From positions 868,001 through 932,000 of the forward strand of contig NZ_CP035492.1 in assembly GCF_004135365.1 (NCBI RefSeq): a stretch of 64,000 nt of DNA, read 5' to 3'. The DNA is from Paenibacillus protaetiae (GTDB taxonomy: Bacteria > Bacillota > Bacilli > Paenibacillales > Paenibacillaceae). The notes beneath the pieces are model-generated. The model saw only the letters and a program-made list of their open reading frames with translations. It was not told the DNA's origin and ran no database searches. This document shows, in pieces, positions 1 through 9,940 of the stretch. The translations under genes were made by a program, and so were the position numbers. How positions within the stretch are numbered: position 1 is the first letter of the stretch; every line of letters starts with the position of its first letter.

Positions 1-2
1 AC

Positions 3-863
3 TGCTTTGGCCGTGTACGCGCCATGGTGAACGACCGTGGACGCCGCATCAAAGAAGCCGGTCCTTCGACGCCGGTTGAAATTACCGGCCTTACCGAAGT
101 GCCGCAAGCAGGCGATCCGTTTATGGCGTTTGAAGACGAGCGCAAAGCGCGCGCTATTGCAGAACGCCGCGCCATCAAGCATCGTCAATCCGAGCTTGGC
201 GCCAATACGCGCGTTACGCTGGATGACTTGTACAAGCACATTAAAGACGGCGAAATTAAAGACTTGAACGTCATTATTAAAGCGGACGTACAAGGCTCTA
301 ACGAAGCCCTCAAAGGCTCGCTCGCCAAAATCGACATTGAAGGCGTACGTGTCAAAATTATTCATAACGGCGTAGGTGCCATCACCGAATCCGATATTAT
401 TTTGGCATCGGCATCCAATGCCATTGTCATCGGCTTTAACGTTCGTCCGGAGCCGCAAGCGATGGCAACTGCCGAGCAGGAGAAAGTGGACATTCGTCTG
501 CACAATATTATCTACAACGTAATCGACGAAATCGAGCAAGCAATGAAAGGCATGCTGGATCCAGTCTTTAAAGAAGTAATCATCGGTCATGCCGAAGTCC
601 GCAACATTTTCAAAGTAAGCAAAGTAGGCGCAATTGCGGGCTGCATGATTACAGACGGCAAAGTGACCCGTTCGGCTGAAGCCCGTGTAATCCGCGGCGG
701 CATTGTTGTACATGAAGGCAAGGTCGATACGCTGAAACGGTACAAAGACGATGCCAAAGAAGTTGCGCAAGGCTACGAATGCGGCATTACGCTTCAAAGC
801 TTTACTGACTTCAAAGAAGGCGACGTGATCGAAGCGTTCGTTATGGAATCGGTTGAGAGGTAG
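3..863 (+). CDS. infB: Translation initiation factor IF-2, C-terminal part (5' end outside window)
   Basis: The frame is open from the window edge, so this is the last 286 residues of a protein that is usually 700-900 residues long. IF-2 is the GTPase that brings fMet-tRNA to the 30S subunit and promotes subunit joining. The GTPase domain lies outside the window; what is visible begins with [14 protein letters not shown] in the EF-Tu-like domain II and ends in the C2 domain that binds fMet-tRNA ([12 protein letters not shown] near the end). A frame-internal ATG at position 24 is not a start, because the homology continues upstream of it. It is followed 12 bp later by rbfA, as in the nusA-infB operon of Bacillus. 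Confidence 0.95.
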   Translation, partial: CFGRVRAMVNDRGRRIKEAGPSTPVEITGLTEVPQAGDPFMAFEDERKARAIAERRAIKHRQSELGANTRVTLDDLYKHIKDGEIKDLNVIIKADVQGSNEALKGSLAKIDIEGVRVKIIHNGVGAITESDIILASASNAIVIGFNVRPEPQAMATAEQEKVDIRLHNIIYNVIDEIEQAMKGMLDPVFKEVIIGHAEVRNIFKVSKVGAIAGCMITDGKVTRSAEARVIRGGIVVHEGKVDTLKRYKDDAKEVAQGYECGITLQSFTDFKEGDVIEAFVMESVER

Positions 864-875
864 AGGTGATCGTAG

Positions 876-1232
876 ATGGCAAAAGTTCGCGTAGGACGCG
901 TTGGCGAGCAGATTAAAAAAGAGCTCAGCCAAATTATTCAAACGGAATTAAAAGATCCTCGCGTCGGCTTCATTACGGTGACCGGTGTTGAAGCTACAAG
1001 CGATTTATCTCAAGCACGCATCTATTTGAGCGTACTTGGCAGCGATGAACAAAAAGAGGAAACGCTGAAGGCGCTGGGCAGAGCGAACGGATTTATCCGT
1101 TCCGAGCTCGGCAAGCGGATCCGTCTTCGCCACACGCCGGAGTTGATCTTCAAGTTCGACAGCAGCATTGAGTACGGAAGCCGGATCGAATCGCTTCTGG
1201 AGCAGCTTAACCGCGGGAATGATCGCGTATGA
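876..1232 (+). CDS. rbfA: 30S ribosome-binding factor RbfA
   Basis: A 118-residue protein of normal RbfA length. RbfA is a KH-like cold-shock factor that binds immature 30S subunits and assists 16S rRNA 5'-end maturation. Family features are the N-terminal [13 protein letters not shown] helix, the segment [15 protein letters not shown], and a C-terminal [17 protein letters not shown] strand. The ATG is preceded by a GAGGTG site around 863-868 that overlaps the infB stop region. Its stop overlaps the nrnA start in an ATGA junction, which suggests translational coupling. Identification is firm. Confidence 0.95.
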   Translation: MAKVRVGRVGEQIKKELSQIIQTELKDPRVGFITVTGVEATSDLSQARIYLSVLGSDEQKEETLKALGRANGFIRSELGKRIRLRHTPELIFKFDSSIEYGSRIESLLEQLNRGNDRV

Positions 1233-2215
1233 CGGCTGCCGCTTATTTGCAGCAGTTGGATGATGCCCTTGCATTTATTCGGAAGCATAACCGTTTTTTC
1301 GTTGTTTCCCATGTCCAGCCGGACGGCGACGCCATAAGCTCGACGCTCGCTGTCGGCTGGCTGCTCGGGCAGCTAGGTAAGGAGGCCGTTCTCATGAATG
1401 AGAACGTGCCTCCAAGCCGTTTAAGCTACCTGTGGGGATATGACGGCATCAAGGTGTTGGAGGGCAGTCATGCCGACGAACGGTTTGATGCCGTTATTTC
1501 CGTGGATTGCGCGGATTTTTCGCGGATCGGGAAAGTGGCTGCTCTGTTTGCGGAAGGAGCAGCTCTTCTGAATATCGACCATCATCCGACCAATGACGGA
1601 TTCGGGACGGTCAATATCGTGAAGCCGGATGCCGCTGCAACGGTTCAAATTTTATATGATTTGATCCGGCAGTCAGGCGTAACGATCAATTTGGATTGTG
1701 CAACTTGTATTTATACCGGCTTGCTGACCGATACCGGCGGCTTCCGTTATTCCAATACAAGCCCGCAGGTGATGGAGATTGCTTCGGTGATGCTAGGAAT
1801 CGGAGTTTCCGGGCACTGGATCGCCGATCATATGCTGGAGAAGATGAGCATGGCCAAGCTTAAATTGCTCCGGCTCAGCCTGAACCGGCTTGAATTTACC
1901 GAAGACGGACAGATCGGCTGGCTGTATATCGGCAAGGATGATATGAAGCAGACGAATGCTTCGGCGGAGGATTTGGAGGGGCTTGTCAACTATGCCTTGA
2001 ATGTCGAAGGCGTAGAGGCGGGTATTTTGTTTAAGGAAACGGAAGACGGAAGCGTAAAAGCAAGCCTTAGATCCGCCGGCCGTGTGGACGTGTCAGCCAT
2101 TGCGCAATCGTTTGGCGGCGGCGGGCATGTAAGGGCAGCGGGCTGCAGGCTGCAAGGTCCTGTGACGCAAGCGGCTGCTCAACTGGTGGAAGCTGTTAGA
2201 AAGGCGCTGATTTAA
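1229..2215 (+). CDS. nrnA: DHH-family bifunctional oligoribonuclease / PAP phosphatase NrnA
   Basis: A 328-residue DHH/DHHA1 phosphoesterase. NrnA degrades 2-5 nt RNA fragments and pAp (3'-phosphoadenosine 5'-phosphate) in Firmicutes that lack E. coli-type Orn. The N-terminal metal motif is [11 protein letters not shown] (residues 27-37), the signature Asp-His-His is at residues 117-119, and a DHHA1 [10 protein letters not shown] motif lies near the C terminus. The start overlaps rbfA by 4 bp. In many Firmicutes this gene sits between rbfA and truB, although not in B. subtilis. A role in RNA turnover fits its neighbours. Confidence 0.92.
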   Translation: MTAAAYLQQLDDALAFIRKHNRFFVVSHVQPDGDAISSTLAVGWLLGQLGKEAVLMNENVPPSRLSYLWGYDGIKVLEGSHADERFDAVISVDCADFSRIGKVAALFAEGAALLNIDHHPTNDGFGTVNIVKPDAAATVQILYDLIRQSGVTINLDCATCIYTGLLTDTGGFRYSNTSPQVMEIASVMLGIGVSGHWIADHMLEKMSMAKLKLLRLSLNRLEFTEDGQIGWLYIGKDDMKQTNASAEDLEGLVNYALNVEGVEAGILFKETEDGSVKASLRSAGRVDVSAIAQSFGGGGHVRAAGCRLQGPVTQAAAQLVEAVRKALI

Positions 2216-2218
2216 CAG

Positions 2219-3121
2219 ATGGACGGTATTTTGCCCGTATGGAAGCCGGCAGGCTGGACTTCACATGATGTTGTGGCTAAAGTACGGGGCATTACAAAAA
2301 TAAAGCGAATCGGCCATGCGGGTACATTGGACCCTATGGTCACAGGCGTGCTGCCGCTTTGTATCGGCAGAGCTACAAGAGTTGTAGAGTATTTGCAGGA
2401 TCGCCCCAAAGCGTATGAAGCGGTGCTGAAGCTTGGAATTGCGACCGATACGGAAGATATGACGGGCACTGTGCTGAAGCAAGAACCTCATATTCAAGTA
2501 ACGGAAGCTGAAGTAACAGAGGCGCTGAATCGTTTTGTCGGGCAGATCGAGCAGATTCCGCCGATGTTCTCGGCCGTAAAGGTAGACGGTAAGCGGCTTT
2601 ACGAGCTTGCTAGAGAAGGCAAAACCGTAGAGCGGAAATCGCGTACCGTTACCATTTACGGCATTCAGCTGCTGCAAGCTGCGCTGGATCAGGAATATCC
2701 GGAAATCCGTTTTTCCGCCGTTTGTTCCAAAGGGACGTATATCCGGACGTTATGCGTTGATATTGGACAAGCATTAGGGGTGCCCGCTGTAATGGCCGAG
2801 CTTGTTCGTACGATGTCAGGCGGCATTACGAAAGAGGACTGCTTGACGCTGGAGGAGATTGCAGATCGGCAGCAGCAAGGGACGCTTTCGGATGTTTTGC
2901 TGCCGTCCGACACGGCGCTTTCGCATATGGAACGGATTGACGTTAACGAGGAAACGGCTGACAAAGGGCTGAAGGGGCAAAAGATTTCGCTTGCACGTTT
3001 GCCGGTGAAGCTGGCCCCTGACAAACTTGTCACGCTTTATGCGCCTGACGACAAATTTGTTGGCGTTTTTCGGGCAGATCCGGCTGCCGGCGCGTTGAGG
3101 CCGGAAAAAGTATTTAATTAA
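2219..3121 (+). CDS. truB: tRNA pseudouridine(55) synthase TruB
   Basis: This 300-residue enzyme makes pseudouridine at position 55 in the T-loop of tRNAs. The catalytic Asp38 lies in GHAGTLDPMVTGVLP. The later KGTYIRTL motif and a C-terminal PUA-like extension after residue 240 match the family. The ATG comes 3 bp after the nrnA stop, so the pair is co-transcribed and probably translationally coupled. The ribF gene follows in the same direction, as in B. subtilis. Confidence 0.95.
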   Translation: MDGILPVWKPAGWTSHDVVAKVRGITKIKRIGHAGTLDPMVTGVLPLCIGRATRVVEYLQDRPKAYEAVLKLGIATDTEDMTGTVLKQEPHIQVTEAEVTEALNRFVGQIEQIPPMFSAVKVDGKRLYELAREGKTVERKSRTVTIYGIQLLQAALDQEYPEIRFSAVCSKGTYIRTLCVDIGQALGVPAVMAELVRTMSGGITKEDCLTLEEIADRQQQGTLSDVLLPSDTALSHMERIDVNEETADKGLKGQKISLARLPVKLAPDKLVTLYAPDDKFVGVFRADPAAGALRPEKVFN

Positions 3122-3174
3122 CTAGCAGTTGTCAATCAATAGCAAAAGCCATACTAGAAATGCAGGTGTGATCC

Positions 3175-4125
3175 TTGGAAATAATCTCATTAACCTATCC
3201 GCTCGATCGTATGCCCGCGTTGCTGCAGGGCAAATCGCTGGCGGTTGCTATCGGCCATTTTGACGGTGTTCATCTCGGGCATCAAGATGTGATTCGCACA
3301 GCGGTCGCAACGGCAAAGCAAGAGGGCATTTTGTCTGCAGTGATGACGTTCCACCCTCATCCAAAAGAAGTGCTGGGACAAGGGGATTACTATCACAGAA
3401 GCTTGACGCCGCTGCAGGATAAAACCGCATTGTTTGAAAGGCTGGGCGTCGATATTGCGTTTGTTGTTGCGTTTGATACTACGTTTGCCTCGGTCATGCC
3501 GGAGCAATTCGTTAACGAGATCCTAAGGCCGCTCCATGCCAAGCATGTTGTGGTAGGTTTTGATTTTACGTTTGGACACAAAGGACAAGGCAACGCGAAG
3601 CATATGCTGGAACTTTGCAAGCCGGATATCACAGTCCAAATCGTGGAACCGCTTTGCTTGAAGGGAAGTAAAGTAAGCAGTTCTTCTGTCCGTGCGGCAC
3701 TCGCCGAAGGGAATGTTACGGAAGCGGCTGAGCTGCTTGGCCGTCCTTATGAGGTAACCGGGATTGTCGTAGACGGAGACAAGCGCGGCCGGACGATCGG
3801 TTTCCCGACCGCCAACGTATCGCCGTCCAGCCCGTATGTGCTGCCTGCGTATGGCGTATACGCCATATCGGTTGACCGGAATGGCGAAACTTATTACGGT
3901 GTGCTTAATTTAGGGTTTAAGCCGACCTTTAACGCACCGGGCGGGGAAGCCACGCTCGAAGCTCATCTGTTTGATTTTGCCGGCAATTTGTATGGAGAGC
4001 GCCTGACCGTCCGGTTCCATTCCTTTATCCGGAATGAACAGAAGTTTAACTCTATCCACGAGCTTGTCGAACAGATTCACCGGGATTCGGAGACAGCAAG
4101 ACAGCTGTTTCAGCTGAAATCATAA
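3175..4125 (+). CDS. ribF: Bifunctional riboflavin kinase / FAD synthetase
   Basis: A 316-residue two-domain enzyme (RibC in B. subtilis) that converts riboflavin to FMN and then to FAD. The N-terminal nucleotidyltransferase domain carries GHFDGVHLGH at residues 27-36; most relatives have Asn in place of the first His. The C-terminal kinase domain carries GRTIGFPTAN at about residues 203-212. I chose the TTG at 3175, with GCAGGTG just upstream, because the protein then starts at the usual place. It is the last gene before a new promoter for rpsO. Confidence 0.94.
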   Translation: MEIISLTYPLDRMPALLQGKSLAVAIGHFDGVHLGHQDVIRTAVATAKQEGILSAVMTFHPHPKEVLGQGDYYHRSLTPLQDKTALFERLGVDIAFVVAFDTTFASVMPEQFVNEILRPLHAKHVVVGFDFTFGHKGQGNAKHMLELCKPDITVQIVEPLCLKGSKVSSSSVRAALAEGNVTEAAELLGRPYEVTGIVVDGDKRGRTIGFPTANVSPSSPYVLPAYGVYAISVDRNGETYYGVLNLGFKPTFNAPGGEATLEAHLFDFAGNLYGERLTVRFHSFIRNEQKFNSIHELVEQIHRDSETARQLFQLKS

Positions 4126-4143
4126 GCTTTGGACGATGGGCAT

Positions 4144-4172
4144 TTACTTTGTATCCTTCATTATGCTATAAT
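4144..4172 (+). promoter_or_regulatory. Sigma-A promoter for rpsO
   Basis: TTACTT at 4144-4149 and a perfect TATAAT at 4167-4172 are separated by 17 bp, and TG at 4164-4165 forms an extended -10. It lies in the ribF-rpsO gap at the right distance to give a leader of roughly 110 nt. The -35 match is weak but the extended -10 compensates. Confidence 0.6.
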
Positions 4173-4179
4173 TCATAAC

Positions 4180-4275
4180 GTTGCTGTCCGCTATGCGCGG
4201 CGGCAAACTTAACCTCGGCTTGGCACATCGCTCTCACCGGCGTTGGCGAGGCTGCAGGCGATTATTCAGATAACA
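4180..4275 (+). promoter_or_regulatory. rpsO 5' leader, candidate S15 autoregulatory RNA
   Basis: The transcribed leader is GC-rich and can fold; for example CCTCG at 4213-4217 pairs with CGAGG at 4247-4251. Ribosomal protein S15 represses its own mRNA through such leaders in several bacteria, including Geobacillus, but the structures differ between groups. I did not match this leader to a known class, so the call rests on position and folding potential. Confidence 0.3.
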
Positions 4276-4289
4276 GGAGGTGAATTAGG

Positions 4290-4559
4290 ATGGCAATGAC
4301 GCAAGAACGCAAACAAGAGCTGATTGAAACGCATAAAACGCACGCGAACGATACGGGATCTCCGGAAGTTCAAATCGCTATCCTGACGGAAAACATCACG
4401 AACTTGACGCAGCATTTGCGGGAGCACAAGAAAGATCACCACTCCCGTCGCGGTCTTCTGAAGATGGTAGGCCAACGCCGTAAGCTTCTGGCATACCTCA
4501 AGAACAAAGATGTTAAACGTTATAGCGTATTGATCGAAAAACTCGGCATTCGCCGTTAA
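4290..4559 (+). CDS. rpsO: 30S ribosomal protein S15
   Basis: The 89-residue product has the standard S15 length. S15 is a primary binder of the 16S rRNA central domain. Recognisable segments are [16 protein letters not shown] and the rRNA-binding [15 protein letters not shown], ending in the family-typical IEKLGIRR. A strong AGGAGGTG site lies 9 bp before the ATG. It precedes pnp as in most bacteria, with a structured intergenic hairpin between them. Confidence 0.97.
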   Translation: MAMTQERKQELIETHKTHANDTGSPEVQIAILTENITNLTQHLREHKKDHHSRRGLLKMVGQRRKLLAYLKNKDVKRYSVLIEKLGIRR

Positions 4560-4574
4560 AACATGCGTAACGAG

Positions 4575-4633
4575 AAGCAACCTGGTCATCTGGCCGTCCG
4601 GGCGTACCGGACGCCGGAGGCGGGTTGCTTTTT
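4575..4633 (+). terminator. rpsO-pnp intergenic hairpin / terminator
   Basis: AAGCAACC (4575-4582) pairs with GGTTGCTT (4623-4630) and is followed by a short T run. Nested inside is a second stem, CGTCCG (4595-4600) with CGGACG (4608-4613). Readthrough into pnp is likely because no obvious pnp promoter follows. Confidence 0.7.
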
Positions 4634-4709
4634 GTAATAGCATTGATTTTAATAGAGGAGATTTAAAGGCCTCTAGAGAATGGTTTTTAAGAATAGGAGG
4701 GAATACATA

Positions 4710-6812
4710 ATGACACATAGCGTTTCGATGATGCTTGGCGGCAGGCCGCTTGTATTGGAAACAGGGCGCCTGGCGAAACAAGCAAACGCAGCGGTAACGG
4801 TACGTTACGGTGAAACCGTCATCCTTTGTACGGTTACGGCGTCCAACGAGCCTAAAGATCTCGATTTTTTCCCGCTGACCGTTAACTATGAAGAGCGTTT
4901 GTACGCCGTCGGCAAAATTCCTGGCGGATTTATTAAACGGGAAGGCCGTCCAAGCGAAAAGGCGATTTTGGCGAGCCGTCTGACGGACCGTCCAATCCGT
5001 CCGTTGTTCCCGGATGGCTTCCGCAACGACGTGCAGATCGCTAACCTTGTGATGAGCGTGGATCAAGACTGCTCGCCGGAAATTGCGGCGATGATCGGCA
5101 CATCCGCTGCGCTGACGATTTCCAACGTACCGTTCAACGGGCCTATCGGCGGCGTTGTAGTCGGCCGCATCAACGGGGAGTTTATTATTAACCCGACCGT
5201 TGAGCAGGAGAAGGAATCGGATATCCATCTGGTGGTTGCAGGCACAGCCGGCGCAATTATGATGGTTGAGGCTGAAGCGAACGAAGTTCCGGAAACCGTT
5301 ATGCTGGAAGCGATTATGTTCGGCCATGAAGAAATTAAGAAGATCGTCCAGTCGATTGAAGAGCTGCAGTCGATTGCCGGCAAAGAAAAAATGGATGTTG
5401 TTCTGCACGCGGTAAATGCCGAAGTGAATGCAGCAGTCCGTGCTTATGCTTCGGACAAGCTGGTGGAAGCTATCCGCATTCCGGAGAAGCATGCACGCCA
5501 GGAAGCGATCGATGCGGTTAACGCCGACACGGTTGCACATTTCGAGCAAGTGTATGCTGAAACGCCTGAACTGCTTGCTGATGTCAAAGAAGTATTGTAC
5601 GACATCGTGAAAGAAGAAGTCCGCCGTCTCATTACAGTTGATAAAGTCCGTCCTGACGGCCGCGCGCTGAATGAAATCCGCCCGATCGAATGCGATGTTG
5701 CTTTGCTGCCACGCACGCACGGTTCCGGTTTGTTTACACGCGGACAGACGCAAGCGCTTAGCATTTGTACGCTTGGTGCGCTTGGCGACGTTCAAATTTT
5801 GGACGGCATCGACCTGGAAGAAACGAAACGTTTCATGCACCATTACAACTTCCCGCCGTTTAGCGTAGGGGAAGCTCGTCCGCTCCGTCCTCCGGGCCGC
5901 CGCGAAATCGGTCATGGTGCGCTTGGCGAACGGGCGCTGTCGAAAGTGATTCCTTCGGAAGCGGAATTCCCGTATACGATTCGTCTCGTATCCGAGGTGC
6001 TCGAATCCAACGGTTCCACTTCCCAGGCAAGTATTTGCGCAAGCACACTGGCTATGATGGATGCCGGCGTACCGATCAAAGCTCCGGTAGCGGGTATCGC
6101 AATGGGTCTTATTAAAGACGGCGACCATTTCTCCATCTTGTCGGACATCCAAGGGATGGAAGACCATCTTGGCGATATGGACTTTAAAGTTGCAGGTACG
6201 GCGCAAGGCGTAACCGCAATCCAAATGGATATTAAAATTGACGGCATCGACCGTTCGATTTTGTCTCAAGCTTTGGAGCAGGCACGTGAAGGCCGTATGT
6301 TCATCCTCGGCAAAATGCTGGAAGTGATGAAAGAATCGCGCCCTAACTTGTCCAAATACGCTCCGAAAATTATGACGCTTCGCATCAACCCGGACAAAAT
6401 CCGCGACGTTATCGGTGCAGGCGGCAAAATCATTAACAAAATCATTGAAGAAACCGGCGTAAAAATCGATATCGAGCAAGACGGTATGGTTTACATTGCT
6501 TCCAGCAATGAAGAAATGAACCAGCGTGCCCGTGCGATTATCGAAGGCATCGTCAAAGAAGTCGTGGTCGGCGAGATTTATCTCGGAACGGTCAAACGGG
6601 TTGAGAAGTTTGGCGCATTCGTCGAAATTTTGCCTAACAAAGACGGACTTGTCCACATCTCGCAGCTTTCGAACGAACGTGTTGCGAAAACGGAAGATGT
6701 GGTTAACGTTGGCGATCAAATTACGGTAAAAGTAACGGAAATCGACCAGCAGGGCAGAATCAACTTGTCCCGCAAAGCAGTTCTTGCTGAACAGGCATCG
6801 GCGCAATCTTAA
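4710..6812 (+). CDS. pnp: Polyribonucleotide nucleotidyltransferase (PNPase)
   Basis: A 700-residue phosphorolytic 3'-5' exoribonuclease of the RNA degradosome network. It contains two RNase PH domains, a KH domain from about residue 557 ([12 protein letters not shown]) and an S1 domain from about residue 620 ([15 protein letters not shown]). An in-frame ATG exists at 4680, but the AGGAGG at 4695-4700 sits inside that extension and points to the ATG at 4710, which also gives the usual N terminus. PNPase and the RNase Y and RNase J encoded later in this window are partners in Firmicute mRNA decay. Confidence 0.96.
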   Translation: MTHSVSMMLGGRPLVLETGRLAKQANAAVTVRYGETVILCTVTASNEPKDLDFFPLTVNYEERLYAVGKIPGGFIKREGRPSEKAILASRLTDRPIRPLFPDGFRNDVQIANLVMSVDQDCSPEIAAMIGTSAALTISNVPFNGPIGGVVVGRINGEFIINPTVEQEKESDIHLVVAGTAGAIMMVEAEANEVPETVMLEAIMFGHEEIKKIVQSIEELQSIAGKEKMDVVLHAVNAEVNAAVRAYASDKLVEAIRIPEKHARQEAIDAVNADTVAHFEQVYAETPELLADVKEVLYDIVKEEVRRLITVDKVRPDGRALNEIRPIECDVALLPRTHGSGLFTRGQTQALSICTLGALGDVQILDGIDLEETKRFMHHYNFPPFSVGEARPLRPPGRREIGHGALGERALSKVIPSEAEFPYTIRLVSEVLESNGSTSQASICASTLAMMDAGVPIKAPVAGIAMGLIKDGDHFSILSDIQGMEDHLGDMDFKVAGTAQGVTAIQMDIKIDGIDRSILSQALEQAREGRMFILGKMLEVMKESRPNLSKYAPKIMTLRINPDKIRDVIGAGGKIINKIIEETGVKIDIEQDGMVYIASSNEEMNQRARAIIEGIVKEVVVGEIYLGTVKRVEKFGAFVEILPNKDGLVHISQLSNERVAKTEDVVNVGDQITVKVTEIDQQGRINLSRKAVLAEQASAQS

Positions 6813-6853
6813 TGATCTCGCCGATCCTTCCTTCAGCTTCATATTTACGACCG

Positions 6854-6883
6854 AAGAGCCAGATTTGATCTGACTCTTTTTTT
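6854..6883 (+). terminator. Rho-independent terminator after pnp
   Basis: The stem AAGAGCCAGA / TCTGACTCTT (6854-6863 with 6869-6878) has one mismatch and is followed by a run of T. Confidence 0.8.
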
Positions 6884-7000
6884 GTCTTCGCATAAACTCG
6901 TCCTGCAACTCATAGACTGGGTACAAAGGTATGCCGATGGACAAACGTTCAAATGTTATTCAGGCAGCCGTATCCGGCATCATGCAGTGGAGGCGAAAGC

Positions 7001-7984
7001 ATGCACATTCGCAAAATAGGGCTTGCTGCTGCAACCGTGGCAGCTTTGCTGCTGTTTATCGGTTTGGGCGGTGGCGGAATTAGCTCTTACATAAACGCAA
7101 TGAAGCAAAACAATATGGCCGCTTTTACAGAGGAGCTGAGTGAAAGCGACAAGCAGCAGCTGCTTGCTGCGATCAAGCTGGAGGCGGATAAACGGCGGGA
7201 GGCGCCGGTGAACGCAAGAATCGACCGGGTATGGAAGGCGATCCCCGGCTATAATGGAATCGAAGTGGACGTTGAACAGACTTATGAGAAAACGCTGCAA
7301 TCCGGTTCCACCCGCGACATCCAATACGTATACAAGGAAATTCCGCCGGCTATATCGCTAAGAGATCTTGGTCCTCTGCCCATTTATAAAGGCAACCCAA
7401 ACAAAAAAATGATTTCTTTTATGATTAATGTGGCGTGGGGCAATGAATATTTAGACAGCATTCTCGATACGCTCGACCGGGAACAGGTAAAAGCGACTTT
7501 TTTTCTTGACGGCAGCTGGCTGAAAAAAAATCCGGAGCTTGCTAAAAAAATACAAGAGAGAGGGCATGAGCTGTCCAATCATGCTTATTCCCATCCGAAT
7601 ATGAGCCAGTTGAACAGGGCACAGCAAAATGAGCAAATCATGAAGACGGAAAGCTTGCTGAAGTCAACGCTGGGCGTTACTAATCACTGGTTCGCGCCGC
7701 CATCCGGCGATTTTAATCAGCTGACCGTGCAGGTTGCCGCCGAGCAAAAGCTGATGACGGTCATGTGGACCATTGATACGGTAGATTGGAAGAAGCCGTC
7801 GCCCGAGTGGATTGTGAATAAAATTACTTCCAAGCTGGAGCCGGGTGCTTTAATACTAATGCATCCGACCGCATCCTCCAGCGCAGCGCTTCCGGCCATG
7901 ATTAAAGCGGCCAAGCAAAAAGGGTATGCCATCGGCACCGTCAGTGATACATTGTCCTCCAAACGGGTGTTCCCGCCCGGTTGA
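7001..7984 (+). CDS. ylxY: YlxY-like polysaccharide deacetylase family protein
   Basis: This 327-residue protein has an N-terminal hydrophobic signal or anchor (residues 6-25) and a C-terminal NodB-type fold. The metal-binding HxxSH appears as NHAYSHP, but the first catalytic motif, normally TFDDG or TFD, reads INVAWGNE. The acidic residue is replaced by Asn, so deacetylase activity is doubtful. The ATG at 7001 is used because GGAGGCGAAAGC precedes it; a frame-open ATG at 6953 has no ribosome site. The position between pnp and an M16 peptidase matches ylxY of B. subtilis. A cell-envelope role is inferred. Confidence 0.85.
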   Translation: MHIRKIGLAAATVAALLLFIGLGGGGISSYINAMKQNNMAAFTEELSESDKQQLLAAIKLEADKRREAPVNARIDRVWKAIPGYNGIEVDVEQTYEKTLQSGSTRDIQYVYKEIPPAISLRDLGPLPIYKGNPNKKMISFMINVAWGNEYLDSILDTLDREQVKATFFLDGSWLKKNPELAKKIQERGHELSNHAYSHPNMSQLNRAQQNEQIMKTESLLKSTLGVTNHWFAPPSGDFNQLTVQVAAEQKLMTVMWTIDTVDWKKPSPEWIVNKITSKLEPGALILMHPTASSSAALPAMIKAAKQKGYAIGTVSDTLSSKRVFPPG

Positions 7985-8040
7985 GCGTGCAATGCTTTAA
8001 TGTTATAGTGGTACTATTCGTGTTTACAGGAGGGATATCA

Positions 8041-9306
8041 GTGAACAAATATACGCTTAGCAACGGATTGCGCGTTGTGGTGGAATACATACCGCATGTC
8101 CGGTCGGTTTCCTTTGGCATTTGGGTCAAAACCGGCTCCCGAAACGAAACGCCCGATAACAACGGGATATCCCATTTCATCGAGCACATGCTTTTTAAAG
8201 GTACAGCCAAACGTTCGGCCAAAGACATTGCCGATTTGTTCGACGGGATCGGCGGCAACGTAAATGCCTTTACGGCCAAGGAATATACATGCTATTTTGC
8301 CAAAGTGCTCGACGAGCATCTCCCGATTGCAGTCGATGCCCTTTCGGATATGTTTTTCGAGTCGGTATTTGACGCGGGTGAGCTGGCAAAAGAAAAAAAT
8401 GTCATTCTTGAAGAAATTTCGATGTATGAGGATACGCCCGATGACAAAGTGCATGACGAAGCGTCGCGGGCGGCATTCGGCGACCATCCGCTTGCTTATT
8501 CCATTCTCGGACTGGAAGAACGGCTGACGGCGATGACTTCTGACACGCTTCGGGGGTATATGAAGGAACGGTATACGATTGAGAATACCGTCATTAGCGT
8601 TGCCGGCAACGTAGAAGAAGCCAAGCTGCTGGAGCTGCTCGAGAAACATTTTGGCGGATTCAGCAACCACGGCATCGGAAGCCCGGTTGCGGCGCCTGAT
8701 TTTAAAGGCGACTATATCTTTTTTAAGAAGAAGTCGGAGCAAAACCATCTTTGCTTATCGTTTACCGGCTGCTCCAACAACGATCCGAACCTGTATGCGA
8801 TGATTTTGCTTAATAACGCGCTGGGCGGCGGCATGAGCTCGCGTTTATTCCAGGAAATCCGCGAGAAACGCGGCCTTGCGTATTCGGTTTATTCATACCA
8901 TACGTCTTACGCAGACACCGGATTGTTTACGATCTATGCCGGCACAGCGCCCAAACAAACGCAAGAAGTACTGGATCTGACGATGGAACAGCTGGAGGAG
9001 CTTGCGGTCAAAGGCTTGACTGAAGAGGAAATTCACAGAGGCAAAGAGCAGCTGAAAGGCAGCTTGATTCTAAGCCTGGAAAGCACAAGCAGCCGCATGA
9101 ACCGACTTGGCAAAAACGAGCTGATGCTCGGCCAGCATTATACGATGGATGATTTGCTGCAGCGGGTAGATGCGGTAACCATGGCCGATGTCCAGCAAAT
9201 GGTAGAAAAAATGCTGCGGGTTCCGTTCTCCGTAGCGATGGTAGGCACAAGCGACAAGCCTGCCGCACAACTGAGGAGGGATCGTTTTGCATCACGTATT
9301 GTTTAA
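8041..9306 (+). CDS. mlpA: M16 family zinc peptidase (MlpA/YmxG-like)
   Basis: A 421-residue member of the pitrilysin/mitochondrial-processing-peptidase family. The inverted zinc motif HFIEH is at residues 45-49 and the downstream ligand region [12 protein letters not shown] is present, so the active site looks intact. The GTG at 8041 follows AGGAGGG at a good distance; the frame is open upstream to a TTG at 7981, which lacks a ribosome site. Its 3' end overlaps the dut start by 20 bp. In B. subtilis the equivalent gene lies between ylxY and ymxH. Confidence 0.9.
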   Translation: MNKYTLSNGLRVVVEYIPHVRSVSFGIWVKTGSRNETPDNNGISHFIEHMLFKGTAKRSAKDIADLFDGIGGNVNAFTAKEYTCYFAKVLDEHLPIAVDALSDMFFESVFDAGELAKEKNVILEEISMYEDTPDDKVHDEASRAAFGDHPLAYSILGLEERLTAMTSDTLRGYMKERYTIENTVISVAGNVEEAKLLELLEKHFGGFSNHGIGSPVAAPDFKGDYIFFKKKSEQNHLCLSFTGCSNNDPNLYAMILLNNALGGGMSSRLFQEIREKRGLAYSVYSYHTSYADTGLFTIYAGTAPKQTQEVLDLTMEQLEELAVKGLTEEEIHRGKEQLKGSLILSLESTSSRMNRLGKNELMLGQHYTMDDLLQRVDAVTMADVQQMVEKMLRVPFSVAMVGTSDKPAAQLRRDRFASRIV

Positions 9307-9730
9307 GCGCCTTGCAGGCAACGAAGATATTAAACTGCCCAACCGGATGTCGGAATGGGCGGCAGGCTTTGACCTGCAGGCTGCTGTTGAAGAAGCGGTT
9401 ACGCTTGCGCCGGGCGAGCGCAAGCTGATTCCGACCGGTTTCGCAATGGCGATGCCGCCCGAGCTGGAAGCGCAAATCCGGCCGCGGAGCGGGCTGGCGT
9501 TCAAGCATGGCATTACATGCCTGAATTCGCCGGGTACGATTGATGCGGACTATCGCGGCGAAGTGAAGGTGCTGCTCATTAATTTGGGACAGCAGCCGTT
9601 TGTCATCGAGCGGGGCGAGCGGATTGCGCAGATGGTATTTCAGGCTGTTCCAGCCGTTACGATCGCTGAAGCGGATGAATTGCCGGATACGGTACGCGGC
9701 GCCGGCGGATTTGGCCATACCGGCGTTTAA
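9287..9730 (+). CDS. dut: dUTP diphosphatase
   Basis: A 147-residue trimeric dUTPase that hydrolyses dUTP to dUMP and PPi, keeping uracil out of DNA. All five family motifs are visible: [32 protein letters not shown] and the C-terminal GAGGFGHTG. The start is TTG at 9287, inside the 3' end of the peptidase gene, with GAGGAGGG at 9273-9280. In B. subtilis this slot holds ymxH instead. A strong terminator follows. Confidence 0.95.
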   Translation: MHHVLFKRLAGNEDIKLPNRMSEWAAGFDLQAAVEEAVTLAPGERKLIPTGFAMAMPPELEAQIRPRSGLAFKHGITCLNSPGTIDADYRGEVKVLLINLGQQPFVIERGERIAQMVFQAVPAVTIAEADELPDTVRGAGGFGHTGV

Positions 9731-9824
9731 CGCCTGTTCGTTATCTAATTCATGCTCAATGATACGGGCATTTGGAATGCGCGGTAATCAACCCGTTTTC
9801 ATAAGCGAATATCACAGTTGCAGC

Positions 9825-9856
9825 AGAACCGGAGACAATAGTCTCCGGTTCTTTTT
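9825..9856 (+). terminator. Rho-independent terminator after dut
   Basis: A perfect 12-bp stem (9825-9836 with 9841-9852), an AATA loop and a T5 tract. It separates the vegetative dut transcript from the sporulation dpa genes. Confidence 0.9.
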
Positions 9857-9877
9857 AATTTCATTGGCTGCGGCTTT

Positions 9878-9904
9878 CACCCATTGTTTGCAGGAGCATA
9901 AAAT
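9878..9904 (+). promoter_or_regulatory. Candidate sigma-K promoter for dpaA
   Basis: CACC at 9878-9881 and CATAAAAT at 9897-9904 fit the sigma-K pattern (ACm at -35, CATAnnnT at -10) with 15 bp between. Dipicolinate synthase is expressed in the mother cell under sigma-K in B. subtilis, and the site sits just after the dut terminator. Confidence 0.55.
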
Positions 9905-9940
9905 GATCCTATCTGGTGCGCAGAAAGGAGTGAAGCCAGT

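Noticed and set aside
4266-6944. An 892-codon open frame on the minus strand opposite rpsO and pnp
   Set aside because: It mirrors the codon bias of pnp on the other strand, has no ribosome site and resembles no protein family; it is a shadow of pnp.
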